A DNA stretch of 9,760 nucleotides from Gammaproteobacteria bacterium (GCA_030039615.1 JASHVF010000193.1:1-9760); one strand, 5' to 3'. Counted from the first letter of the stretch, positions 1 through 6,793 are shown. The notes: generated by a model from the letters alone, not told the origin. Numbers and translations are program-made.

Positions 1-63
1 TGCCTTGAGGCAGCGGACTCCGACATCGTGGTAGGCGAAGACGACGGCCGTCGGGCCGCTCAC
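1..63 (-). CDS. arnA: ArnA-type formyltransferase, N-terminal fragment (cut by window edge)
   Basis: Only the first 21 codons are present, read from a GTG start at 63-61 to the left edge. The peptide begins MSGPTAVVFAYHDVG. The V-V-F-A-Y-H-D stretch is the hallmark start of the formyltransferase half of E. coli ArnA, which uses N10-formyltetrahydrofolate to formylate UDP-Ara4N. The GTG overlaps the TGA of the preceding arnC-like gene by 4 bp (GTGA, 63-60), and a GGGAGG Shine-Dalgarno sequence sits about 7 nt upstream inside arnC, so translation is probably coupled. The decarboxylase half of ArnA is a separate gene at 4255-5316, so this is either a stand-alone formyltransferase or, less likely, the start of a second fused ArnA. 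The window ends before this can be decided. Identification rests on the short N-terminal motif plus the operon context. Confidence 0.8.
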   Translation of the reverse strand, partial: MSGPTAVVFAYHDVGVRCLKA

Positions 64-1046
64 TCCTGCGCCTCCCGGGCTGTGCGCCTGCGCTCCGGCA
101 GCTGCACGGGCTCGGCGTCGCCACCGAGCACCGCCGCGACCGTGTAGCGCGGGCGCTGGCGCACCTGCTCGTAGATGCGCCCGACGTACTCGCCCACCAC
201 CCCGAGACCGAGCAGCGCCATGCCGATCAGAAAGAAGGCAATGCCGAACAGCGTGAACACGCCCTCGGCCTCCGGTCCCATCACCAGGCGGCGGATCGCG
301 AGGTAGGCGACGAACACCAGCGACAGGAAGGCGATCACGATGCCGCTCATCGAGAAGAACTGCAGCGGCGCCACCGAGAAACCGGTCATGAGGTCGAAAT
401 TGAGGCGGATGAGCCGCAGCAGCGAGTACTTCGACTGGCCGACGGTGCGCTCGGCGTGCGCCACCTCGATCTCGACCGGATGGCGTGCGAAGGTATAGGC
501 GAGCGCCGGCACGTAGGTGCTCACCTCGGTGCAGCGGTTCACCGCGTCGATGACGCTGCGGTCATAGCCGCGCAGCATGCAGCCCTGATCGCTGATGCGG
601 ATCGAGGTCGTGCCCTCGCGCAGCCGGTTCATGAGCCGCGAGGCGGCCTTGCGCCACAGCACGTCCTGCCGCCGCACGCGGACGGTGCCGACGTAATCGG
701 CGCCGGCGTCCATCGCCGCGACCAGCTTGGCGATCTCCTCGGGCGGGTTCTGCAGATCCGCGTCCAGCGTGATCACGTAGTCGCCGCGCGCGTAGGCGAA
801 GGCCGCGAGAATCGCCCGGTGCTGCCCGGCGTTGCGCGCCAGCACCACGACCCGCGTGACATCGGGGCGCCGCTGGTACTGCTCGCGCAGCAGCGCCACC
901 GAGCCATCCGCGCTGCCGTCGTCGACGAACACGATCTCGTAGCTGCGCCCGAGCGCATCGAGCGCCGGGTAGAGCCGCTCGAACAGCTGCGTCAGGCCCT
1001 CCTGCTCGTTGAATACCGGAATGACGACCGAGACGCCTACTCTCAT
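60..1046 (-). CDS. arnC: ArnC-like undecaprenyl-phosphate 4-deoxy-4-formamido-L-arabinose transferase
   Basis: Membrane-bound GT2 glycosyltransferase of 328 aa (E. coli ArnC is about 320), expected to transfer formylated Ara4N from UDP to undecaprenyl phosphate at the inner face of the cytoplasmic membrane. Visible features are the GT-A fold start VSVVIPVFNEQEG (residues 5-17), VDDGSADGS (41-49), RNAGQHRAI (71-79) and the metal/nucleotide site TLDADLQNPPEEI (93-105, D95 and D97), which is nearly the ArnC wording. Two membrane helices follow at about 230-252 and 264-286, then EGVFTLF and GEYVGRIYEQVRQRPRY typical of ArnC/DPM1-like enzymes. The reading frame is open much further upstream, but ATG 1046 is chosen because homology begins there, GGAG lies at 1057-1054, and it forms an ATGA overlap with the arnB stop. 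Other GT2 polyprenyl-phosphate transferases are a lesser alternative, made unlikely by the operon. Confidence 0.92.
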   Translation of the reverse strand: MRVGVSVVIPVFNEQEGLTQLFERLYPALDALGRSYEIVFVDDGSADGSVALLREQYQRRPDVTRVVVLARNAGQHRAILAAFAYARGDYVITLDADLQNPPEEIAKLVAAMDAGADYVGTVRVRRQDVLWRKAASRLMNRLREGTTSIRISDQGCMLRGYDRSVIDAVNRCTEVSTYVPALAYTFARHPVEIEVAHAERTVGQSKYSLLRLIRLNFDLMTGFSVAPLQFFSMSGIVIAFLSLVFVAYLAIRRLVMGPEAEGVFTLFGIAFFLIGMALLGLGVVGEYVGRIYEQVRQRPRYTVAAVLGGDAEPVQLPERRRTAREAQE

Positions 1047-2191
1047 TTGCGCGCTCCGCGCAGGATCTCGTTGGTCGCCCTGACGACACGCTCGACGTCG
1101 GCGAGCTCCATGCCCGGAAAGAGCGGCAGCGTGACGGTCTCGCGGCCGATGCGCTCGGCGTTCGGGAACTGGCCCTCGCGGTAACCGAGCGCGCGATAGG
1201 CGCTGAAGGTGTGAATCGCCGGGTAGTGCACGCCGACTCCGATGCCACGCTCCTTCATCGCCTCGATGAACGCGTGGCGCGAGATGGAGAGCTGCTCGAG
1301 CGGCAGGAGCGGCGTGAACACGTGCCAGCTGTGGCCGACGTCGCCGCGCTCCGGCAGCCGCAGCGGCGCATCCGCGCCCCACAGCTCGAAGTAGCGCGCC
1401 ACCAGCACCCGGCGCCGGGCGTTGAACTCCTCGAGCCGCTTCAGCTGCCCGAGACCGACCGCGGCGGCGACGTCCGACAGGTTGTACTTACCTCCGGGGA
1501 GCAGCGTGTCGAAGGAGTCGGGTCCCGACTTGAGCTGCCCGTGCCAGCGGTTGAGCTCGATGCTGCGCAGCTCCGCCGCCGAGCCGCCCGAGATGGCGCC
1601 GCCCTCGATGGTGGTGACGTTCTTGTTGGGGTGGAAGCTGAAGACCACCAGGTCGCCGAAACTGCCGATGCGCCGGCCGCGCCAGGAGGAGCCGATGGCG
1701 TGCGCCGCGTCCTCGATGACCCGCAGCCGATGGCGGCCGGCGATCGCGTAGAGCCGCTCGAGGTCGACCGGCAGCCCGGCGAAATGCACCGGCATGATCG
1801 CGCGGGTGCGCGGCGTGATCGCCTCCTCCACCTGCGTGAGGTCGAGGTTGCGCGAATCGAGGCCCACGTCGACGAACACCGGGCGCGCGCCCACCCGCAG
1901 GATCACGTTGGCGGTGGCGACGAAGCTCAGCGCCGGCGTGATCACCTCGGCCCCCGGGCCGATACCGCAGGCGATCAGCGCCATCTCGAGTCCGGCGGTC
2001 GCGGAAGTCTGGCTGCGCACCGGCCGTCCGCCGAGATAATCCGACAGCGCAGTCTCGAAGGCCGCCACCTTGGGTCCGCTCGCGAGCCACCCCGAGCGCA
2101 GCACCTCCGCCACCGAGGCGATGGTCTCCTCGTCGATGGTCGGCCGGGTGAAGGGCAGGAACCGTTCCACGGGCTTTGCCGCATCGTTCAT
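1043..2191 (-). CDS. arnB: ArnB-like UDP-4-amino-4-deoxy-L-arabinose aminotransferase (DegT/DnrJ/EryC1 family)
   Basis: PLP-dependent sugar aminotransferase of 382 aa (E. coli ArnB about 380), expected to transaminate UDP-Ara4O to UDP-Ara4N with glutamate as amino donor in the cytoplasm. The N-terminal FLPFTRPTIDEETIASV and SGWLASGPK (33-41) match the ArnB start. SATAGLEMAL (63-72) is the PLP phosphate-binding region, VIEDAAHAIGS (158-168) holds the ring-nitrogen Asp161, and FSFHPNKNVTTIEGG (184-198) contains the Schiff-base Lys190. KYNLSDVAAAVGLGQL (from 235) and EAMKERGIGVGVHY further on are also ArnB-like. The start at ATG 2191 gives an ATGA overlap with the SMR gene stop, and the stop overlaps the arnC start by 4 bp. 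A quinovosamine- or perosamine-type aminotransferase has the same fold, but the neighbours favour ArnB. The exact substrate is inferred. Confidence 0.9.
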   Translation of the reverse strand: MNDAAKPVERFLPFTRPTIDEETIASVAEVLRSGWLASGPKVAAFETALSDYLGGRPVRSQTSATAGLEMALIACGIGPGAEVITPALSFVATANVILRVGARPVFVDVGLDSRNLDLTQVEEAITPRTRAIMPVHFAGLPVDLERLYAIAGRHRLRVIEDAAHAIGSSWRGRRIGSFGDLVVFSFHPNKNVTTIEGGAISGGSAAELRSIELNRWHGQLKSGPDSFDTLLPGGKYNLSDVAAAVGLGQLKRLEEFNARRRVLVARYFELWGADAPLRLPERGDVGHSWHVFTPLLPLEQLSISRHAFIEAMKERGIGVGVHYPAIHTFSAYRALGYREGQFPNAERIGRETVTLPLFPGMELADVERVVRATNEILRGARK

Positions 2192-2559
2192 GAGCGCGCC
2201 ACCAATACCACGCCGAGGATGATGATGCCGATGCCGGCCACGCGCTGCACGTTGGGGACCTCCCCGAGCAGCCACCAGGCGAGAAAGATGTTGATGACAT
2301 AGCCGAGCGACAGCAACGGGTAGGCCTGGCTCACGGGCACGCGCGACAGTCCCACGATCCACACGACGAGGCTCAGCGCGTAGGCGCCCACCGCGTACCA
2401 GAGCGGCGGCACCGTGAAGAGCTCCAAGCCGCGGCGCACTACATTGCCGTCGGCGACCAGCAGCGGGCCGCTGACGCGCGTGGCGGCCTTGAGGCCGAGC
2501 TGCGCCAGCGCATTCAGCAGCACGCCGCAGAACAGGATCAGGAAATCGGTCGGTTTCAC
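2188..2559 (-). CDS. SMR-like ArnE/ArnF subunit, undecaprenyl-phosphate-Ara4N flippase
   Basis: Small hydrophobic protein of 123 aa with four likely membrane helices (about residues 5-24, 50-71, 76-97 and 104-121), the layout of EmrE-type and ArnE/ArnF proteins. The signature VPVSQAYPLLSLGYVIN lies at 75-91. Helix 1 (LLNALAQLGLKAA) has Asn and Gln where drug-exporting SMR proteins carry a membrane Glu, and resembles the GQL-containing helix 1 of ArnE, which fits lipid-linked sugar flipping rather than proton-coupled drug export. The gene starts at GTG 2559; no ATG is available near the N-terminus. The GTG overlaps the arnT TGA (GTGA, 2559-2556) and no strong Shine-Dalgarno is seen, so coupling to arnT is likely. 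Enterobacteria have two genes, arnE and arnF; only one lies in this window, so E versus F is not assigned. Confidence 0.85.
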   Translation of the reverse strand: MKPTDFLILFCGVLLNALAQLGLKAATRVSGPLLVADGNVVRRGLELFTVPPLWYAVGAYALSLVVWIVGLSRVPVSQAYPLLSLGYVINIFLAWWLLGEVPNVQRVAGIGIIILGVVLVARS

Positions 2560-4226
2560 AGACGACTCACTGCGACGGTGTAGTTGTCGGCGGCGATCAC
2601 CCGCCCGGGAAAGCCCTGCCGTCTCAAGGCGTCCCAGATCTTCGGATCGAAGAATGCCACGGCGTCGCGGCTCGCGCTCCAGTCGCGCTGGAAAGCCGCA
2701 CTGCCGAGGTCCTGGCGGCCGGGCTCGGCGGCCAGCCCAAAGGCGAGCTCGCCCTGGAAATCGACCAGCGTCAGGGTGCGTCCGAGGTAGGGGGAGACGG
2801 TCTCGCGGTATTGCCCGACGCTGTAGAGATGAGTCTCCGGACCGATCGCGGTGCGCGCCGCCGCCACCAGATCGCGCGCCGAGTGCGCCGGCGGTATGAC
2901 CCCGTAGGCGCACAGCAGGAACTGCCACAGCAGTATCGCCGTAAGCGCCGTGCCCAGCGCCGCGAGCCGCGGCGGCAGCCGCACCCCGCGCAGCGTCGCG
3001 ACCACGGCCGCCGCGGCCGCAATGAGTGCTGCGCCGCTCCAGACCAGCGCCTCGGAGGGAACGAAGTTGTTGCGCCGCGCGCTGTAGAGAAGACCCGCGC
3101 CGACAATGAGGAGCGCGAGTCCCGCCCCGACGCGCGCGGCGATCGCCGCGAGGCGCCCGAGGTCGGCGCTGCGGCTGCCCACCACGGCCGCGAGCGGCGG
3201 GAACATCGGCAGGATGTAGGGTGCGAGCTTGGAGCCGGAGGCGGAGAAGAAGCCGAGCGTCAGGCCCGCGAAGATGAGGAGAAACCTGCGCGGCTTGAAG
3301 CGCCCAGGCACCGGCGCCGCCGCCGCGGCATCCGCCGGCGGCACCTCGCGCCACGCCGGCCCCAGGGCGCGTGCGAGCGGCACCAGCCAGGGGAGCGTGC
3401 CGAGCAGCAGCAGCGGCAGGAAGAACCACCAGGGCTCGACCCGCTGGTGCACGGTGGTGAGGAAGCGCGCGAAGTGCTCGTGCACGAAGAAGAAGCTCGC
3501 GAAGCCCGGATTGCGCAGCGACACCACGACGAACCACGGCGCCGCGATCGCGAGGAAGAGCGCGAGGCCCGGCAGCAGGTGCAGCCGCCGCCACGGACGG
3601 ACGTCGCGCTCGAGCAGGCTGTAGATGAGGAGCGTGCCGCCGGCCAGCACGCCGACCACGATCCCCTTCGAGAGTACGGCGAGCGCCGCGGCCATCCAGG
3701 CGGCAAGCATCCAGCGCCGCTCGGACGGTGCGCCCGGCGCCTCGGTCTGTGCGCGCGTGAAGGCGAACAGCGCCGCGGTCAGCCAGAAGGTGAAGCCCGC
3801 ATCGAGCAGGTTGAGGTGCGCGACGACGAGGAAATAGGGGCTGACGGCGAGCGCCGTGAGCGCCGCGAGCCCGGCGCTGCGCCCGTAGAGGGAGCGCGTC
3901 CAGAGAAAGGCGAGCGCCAGGCAGCCGAAGCCGAGGCCGACCGACCAGAGCCGCGCGCTCCACTCGCTGACCCCGGCGATCCGGTACAGCGCCGCGGTCG
4001 CCCAGTACTGCAGCGGCGGCTTCTCGAAGTATTTCAGGCCATCGAAGCGCGGCGTCACCCAGTCGCCGCTCGCGAGCATCTCGCGCGGGATCTCCGCGTA
4101 GCGGCCCTCGTCGGGATCGAACAGCGGGCGCAGCGGCGCCGTGGCGAGCCACGCCGCCGCCAGCACGATCCACGCGAGCCACCTCGATCCGCGCGCCGGG
4201 AGCGCCTGCGCCGCCTCGCTCACCAT
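2556..4226 (-). CDS. arnT: ArnT-like lipid A 4-amino-4-deoxy-L-arabinosyltransferase (GT83)
   Basis: Polytopic inner-membrane glycosyltransferase of 556 aa (E. coli ArnT about 550), expected to move Ara4N from undecaprenyl phosphate to lipid A phosphates on the periplasmic side. A first helix at about 16-33 is followed by the periplasmic-loop motif LFDPDEGRYAEIPREMLASG (35-54) with acidic residues D37, D39 and E40, then KYFEKPPLQYW (65-75). These are the catalytic-region signatures of ArnT/PMT-type enzymes. Many further helices follow, then a C-terminal soluble region from about residue 460 containing VGQYRETVSPYLGR and a final KIWDALRRQGFPGRV. The chosen start is ATG 4226, 28 bp after the decarboxylase stop. 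The Shine-Dalgarno is weak, with only AAGG well upstream beyond a small GC hairpin (4234-4245). Its downstream end overlaps the SMR gene. An Ara4N acceptor in LPS core instead of lipid A cannot be excluded. Confidence 0.9.
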   Translation of the reverse strand: MVSEAAQALPARGSRWLAWIVLAAAWLATAPLRPLFDPDEGRYAEIPREMLASGDWVTPRFDGLKYFEKPPLQYWATAALYRIAGVSEWSARLWSVGLGFGCLALAFLWTRSLYGRSAGLAALTALAVSPYFLVVAHLNLLDAGFTFWLTAALFAFTRAQTEAPGAPSERRWMLAAWMAAALAVLSKGIVVGVLAGGTLLIYSLLERDVRPWRRLHLLPGLALFLAIAAPWFVVVSLRNPGFASFFFVHEHFARFLTTVHQRVEPWWFFLPLLLLGTLPWLVPLARALGPAWREVPPADAAAAAPVPGRFKPRRFLLIFAGLTLGFFSASGSKLAPYILPMFPPLAAVVGSRSADLGRLAAIAARVGAGLALLIVGAGLLYSARRNNFVPSEALVWSGAALIAAAAAVVATLRGVRLPPRLAALGTALTAILLWQFLLCAYGVIPPAHSARDLVAAARTAIGPETHLYSVGQYRETVSPYLGRTLTLVDFQGELAFGLAAEPGRQDLGSAAFQRDWSASRDAVAFFDPKIWDALRRQGFPGRVIAADNYTVAVSRL

Positions 4227-4233
4227 GCAGTTG

Positions 4234-4245
4234 GGCGCTGGCGCC
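4234..4245. repeat. Short GC inverted repeat in the arnA-arnT gap
   Basis: A 5-bp perfect inverted repeat with a TG spacer (GGCGC-TG-GCGCC) occupies much of the 28-bp gap between the decarboxylase stop and the arnT start. On the transcript it lies between an AAGG and the arnT ATG. It might modulate arnT translation, or be chance in GC-rich DNA. Confidence 0.3.
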
Positions 4246-4254
4246 TTGAAGCCT

Positions 4255-5316
4255 TCAGCCGCCCGCGAGCAGCGCCGCCGCGCGCGAACCGAAGCCTTCC
4301 TGCCTGACGTAGTAGTCGATGGTGCGGCGCATGGCGGTGTCCATGTCGGTCTTCGGCTGCCAGCCGAGGGTGCGCCGCGCCGCCTCGATGTTCGGCACCC
4401 GCACCTGGATGTCCTGGTAGTACTTGCCGTAGTACTCGCCCGCCGACACGTCGAGGATCTGCGTGGCGCGCGCGTTCTCGCGCAGCACCGGAAACTCCTG
4501 GGCGATGCGGATGGTGCGCTCGGCGAGGTCGCGGATCGAGATGCAGTTACCGGGGTTGCCGATGTTGAAAATGCCCTGGCTGGCGCGGCGATCCTGATTC
4601 TCGAGGATGATCAGCAGGCACTCGATCGCATCGTCGATGTAGGTGAAGGAGCGTTTTTGCCCCCCGCCGTCCACCAGCTTGATCGGCTTCCTGTAGAGCA
4701 CGTTCGACAGGAACTGGGTGAATACCCGCGAGCTCCCCTCCTTGGGCTCCTCGGGGTTGTCGAGGTTCGGACCGATGAAGTTGAAGGGCCGGAACAGCGT
4801 GTAATCGAGGTTGTCGCGCACGCCGTAGGCATAGATGACGCGGTCGAGCATCTGCTTCGAGCAGGCATAGATCCAGCGCTGCTTGTTGATCGGGCCGTAT
4901 ACCAGCGGGCTCGACTGCTCGTCGAGCACCGAATCCGGCGACATGCCGTAGACCTCGGAGGTCGAGGGAAAGATGAGCCGCTTGCCGTACTTGACGCACT
5001 GGCGCACCACGGTGAGGTTCGCCTCGAAGTCGAGCTCGAACACCCGCAGCGGATGGGTCACGTACTGCGCGGGATTGGCGATCGCCACCAGCGGCACGAT
5101 CACGTCGCACTTCTTCACGTGGTACTCGACCCACTCCTTGTTGATCGTGATGTCGCCTTCCACGAAATGGAAGCGCTCGTTCCTCGGCAGATCCCCGAGC
5201 TTGTTGTCCGCGAGATCCATGCCATAGACCTCCCAGTCGCGGTTGCGCAGGATGGCCTCGGTGAGGGCGCTGCCGATGAAGCCGTTCACGCCGAGAATCA
5301 TGATCTTCAGTGCCAT
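4255..5316 (-). CDS. arnA: Stand-alone ArnA C-terminal domain: UDP-glucuronate decarboxylase (UDP-4-keto-pentose forming)
   Basis: Cytoplasmic SDR-family enzyme of 353 aa that would oxidise and decarboxylate UDP-glucuronic acid to UDP-4-keto-arabinose using NAD+, the first committed step of Ara4N synthesis. The Rossmann motif GVNGFIG is at 9-15. FPSTSEVYGM (116-125) supplies S120 and E121, matching E. coli ArnA S433/E434. RWIYACSK (147-154) supplies the Y150-x3-K154 pair, and GGGQKRSFT (217-225) keeps the Arg equal to E. coli R619 (R222). Spacing between these residues is as in E. coli ArnA (S-Y distance 30). The formyltransferase half is absent: the protein begins directly at the Rossmann fold, with its own GAGGA Shine-Dalgarno (5326-5322), 5 nt before ATG. 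It is the first gene of the arn cluster, 99 bp after hutF. UDP-xylose synthases are related, but the S/E/R set and high similarity favour the ArnA type. Confidence 0.93.
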   Translation of the reverse strand: MALKIMILGVNGFIGSALTEAILRNRDWEVYGMDLADNKLGDLPRNERFHFVEGDITINKEWVEYHVKKCDVIVPLVAIANPAQYVTHPLRVFELDFEANLTVVRQCVKYGKRLIFPSTSEVYGMSPDSVLDEQSSPLVYGPINKQRWIYACSKQMLDRVIYAYGVRDNLDYTLFRPFNFIGPNLDNPEEPKEGSSRVFTQFLSNVLYRKPIKLVDGGGQKRSFTYIDDAIECLLIILENQDRRASQGIFNIGNPGNCISIRDLAERTIRIAQEFPVLRENARATQILDVSAGEYYGKYYQDIQVRVPNIEAARRTLGWQPKTDMDTAMRRTIDYYVRQEGFGSRAAALLAGG

Positions 5317-5321
5317 AAGCG

Positions 5322-5326
5322 TCCTC
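5322..5326 (-). promoter_or_regulatory. Shine-Dalgarno of the ArnA-type decarboxylase gene
   Basis: GAGGA on the minus strand, 5 nt before ATG 5316. It supports an independent start for the decarboxylase domain rather than a remnant of a fused arnA. Confidence 0.6.
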
Positions 5327-5332
5327 GCACAT

Positions 5333-5346
5333 CGCGCCTGGGCGCG
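5333..5346. repeat. Inverted repeat in the leader of the arn cluster
   Basis: Perfect 6-bp arms CGCGCC and GGCGCG separated by TG, ending 16 bp before the ATG of the decarboxylase gene. It could be a small leader hairpin or a dyad operator. No U-run follows on either strand, so it is not a canonical terminator. Confidence 0.4.
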
Positions 5347-5349
5347 GCC

Positions 5350-5377
5350 GATAAAGCAAAAAATTTTAGCATTTTCC
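5350..5377 (-). promoter_or_regulatory. AT-rich island, candidate promoter of the arn cluster
   Basis: The 99-bp space between hutF and the first arn gene contains a sharply AT-rich stretch in otherwise GC-rich DNA. On the minus strand it reads GCTAAAATTTTTTGCTTTAT. TAAAAT (5368-5363) matches a sigma70 -10 box at 5 of 6 positions, which would put transcription start near 5356 and give a leader of about 40 nt. No good TTGACA-like -35 is seen 16-18 bp upstream. A PmrA-type box (two CTTAAT-like half-sites 5 bp apart) was looked for and not found. The arn cluster could also be read through from hutF. Confidence 0.4.
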
Positions 5378-5415
5378 GGGTCCTGGCGGTGGGCGGCTGC
5401 CTTTGGTGCGCCGCG

Positions 5416-6777
5416 TTAGGCGAGCAGCGCGCGCAGCGCGCTCACGTAACGCGCCGCGAGCAGCTCGCGCGAGCGGTGCCGGCCGTCGCTCACGAGCCTG
5501 ACGCCGGCGCGCCACACACAATCGATGAGGCCGCGATCGCCGGCGAAGATCCAGCTGTCGAGGAGCTCATCTGCCTCGCGGCCGGCGAGCAGCGGGTGCG
5601 CGGCGCGCAGCGTCACTACATCGAGCGCCGCGCCGACGCGCAGCCCCGCAGGTGCCTCCCGCTGCAGCGCCAGCGTGCCCCCCGCGAGCGCCGCATCGAA
5701 CAGGCTGCGCCCGGTGGAGGCTCCGGCGCCGCCCGCCAGCACGTTGCGCGCGCGCCGCGCGAGGCGCTGCGTGTACTCGAGCGTGCGCAGCTCCTCGGCC
5801 GCATCGAGGCGGATGTTGGAATCGCTGCCGATACCGATGCGGCCGCCGGCGGCGAGAAACTCCGCGGCCGGAAAGATGCCGTCGCCGAGGCTCGACTCGG
5901 TGACCGGGCACAGTCCGACGAGCGCACCCGCTGCGGCGATGCCCGCGAGCTCGGCCGGCTCGGCGTGGGTCGCGTGCACCAGGCACCAGCGCTCATCGAC
6001 CGGGTTGTTCTCGAGCAGCCACTCGATCGGCCGCCGCCCGCACCAGGCGCGGCACTCCTCGACCTCGCGCAGCTGCTCGGCGATGTGGATGTGGATGACG
6101 CCGTCGCCGGCGAGGCGCACCACGGCGGCGAGCTCCTGCGGCGTCACGGCCCGCAGGCTGTGCGCGGCCACCCCGACGCTGCCGTCGGCGAGCGCGCGCA
6201 GCGCCGCGCGGCTGCCTTCCACGATGCGCGCGAAGCGCTCCGGATCGTTGAGGAAGCGCCGCTGCCGCGCACCCGGCGCCGCGCCGCCGAAGCCGCCGTG
6301 CGCATAGAGCGTCGGCAGGAGCGTCAGCCCGATGCCGCTCGCCTGCGCCGCCGCGGCCACGCGCACCGCGAGCTCGGCGGGATCGGCATAGGGAGTGCCG
6401 CCCGGGTCGTGATGCAGGTAATGGAACTCGCCGACGCGGGTAAAGCCGCCCTCGAGCATCTCGGCGAAGGCGAACGCGCTGAGCGCCTCGAGCTGCCCGG
6501 GATCGATGCGCTCGACGAAGCGGTACATAAGCTCGCGCCAGGTCCAGAAGCTGTCGCCCTCGCGGCCGCGACGCTCGGTGAGGCCGGCAAGGCCGCGCTG
6601 GAAGGCGTGGCTGTGCACGGTCGCGAGCCCGGGCACGGCGATGCGGTGGCACTCCTCGCCCTCGCGCGGCTCGACCCCGCGCTCGAGCTGCGTTATGCGG
6701 CCCGCGCTTGCCGTCAGGCGCACGCCGCCGGCCCAGCCGCCGGGCAACAGCGCCGATTCAAACCACAGGGTCGTCAT
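5416..6777 (-). CDS. hutF: Formimidoylglutamate deiminase HutF
   Basis: Amidohydrolase-superfamily enzyme of 453 aa, the family's usual size, that hydrolyses N-formimino-L-glutamate to N-formyl-L-glutamate and ammonia in the cytoplasm, step four of the five-step histidine degradation route. PGLATVHSHAFQRGLAG (49-65) gives metal ligands H55 and H57 and the substrate-side Q60. VAAHSLRAV (203-211) holds H206 and R209, HIHIAEQ (229-235) holds metal ligand H231 and E234, LVHATH (266-271) holds H268, and IGSDSNIR (316-323) holds the catalytic Asp319. This is the HutF pattern rather than guanine deaminase or HutI. The start is ATG 6777; an in-frame ATG at 6786 would add three residues. No Shine-Dalgarno precedes either, and a TATAAT lies directly upstream, so the mRNA may be leaderless. 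It diverges from hutG, the next enzyme in the pathway. Confidence 0.95.
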   Translation of the reverse strand: MTTLWFESALLPGGWAGGVRLTASAGRITQLERGVEPREGEECHRIAVPGLATVHSHAFQRGLAGLTERRGREGDSFWTWRELMYRFVERIDPGQLEALSAFAFAEMLEGGFTRVGEFHYLHHDPGGTPYADPAELAVRVAAAAQASGIGLTLLPTLYAHGGFGGAAPGARQRRFLNDPERFARIVEGSRAALRALADGSVGVAAHSLRAVTPQELAAVVRLAGDGVIHIHIAEQLREVEECRAWCGRRPIEWLLENNPVDERWCLVHATHAEPAELAGIAAAGALVGLCPVTESSLGDGIFPAAEFLAAGGRIGIGSDSNIRLDAAEELRTLEYTQRLARRARNVLAGGAGASTGRSLFDAALAGGTLALQREAPAGLRVGAALDVVTLRAAHPLLAGREADELLDSWIFAGDRGLIDCVWRAGVRLVSDGRHRSRELLAARYVSALRALLA

Positions 6778-6781
6778 GGCG

Positions 6782-6790
6782 TACATTATA
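6782..6790. promoter_or_regulatory. Shared AT-rich core between hutF and hutG, candidate overlapping -10 elements
   Basis: The only AT-rich patch between the divergent genes. The minus strand reads TATAAT (6790-6785), a perfect sigma70 -10, placing hutF transcription start at about 6778-6777, on the hutF ATG. The plus strand reads TACATT (6782-6787), 4 of 6 with T1, A2 and T6 kept, placing hutG transcription start near 6794, on the hutG ATG. No convincing -35 boxes are seen in the flanking coding DNA, so positive regulation would be needed or the promoters lie elsewhere. Inferred from motif and spacing only. Confidence 0.45.
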
Positions 6791-6793
6791 TGG

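Noticed and set aside
1047..1382. N-terminal extension of the arnC frame upstream of 1046
   Set aside because: The added residues are Arg/Ala-rich and lie inside arnB. Homology, Shine-Dalgarno and the 4-bp overlap all place the start at 1046.
1211..2302. A 363-codon plus-strand open frame opposite arnB
   Set aside because: Shadow of the PLP aminotransferase; no motif, composition typical of GC-rich antisense frames.
2188..2559. EmrE-type multidrug exporter
   Set aside because: The membrane Glu of helix 1 is absent and the gene is locked between arnT and arnB by overlaps, favouring an ArnE/ArnF role.
2811..4307. A 498-codon plus-strand open frame opposite arnT
   Set aside because: The product is extremely Arg/Glu-rich without domain motifs. 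The minus strand encodes a clear ArnT with catalytic motifs.
5350..5369. PmrA box upstream of the arn cluster
   Set aside because: CTAAAA and CTTTAT resemble half-sites but are 13 bp apart rather than 11, and neither matches CTTAAT well.
5355..5380. Intrinsic terminator of hutF in the T-run
   Set aside because: The T-run is preceded by AT-rich sequence, not a GC-rich stem, so a terminator cannot be supported.
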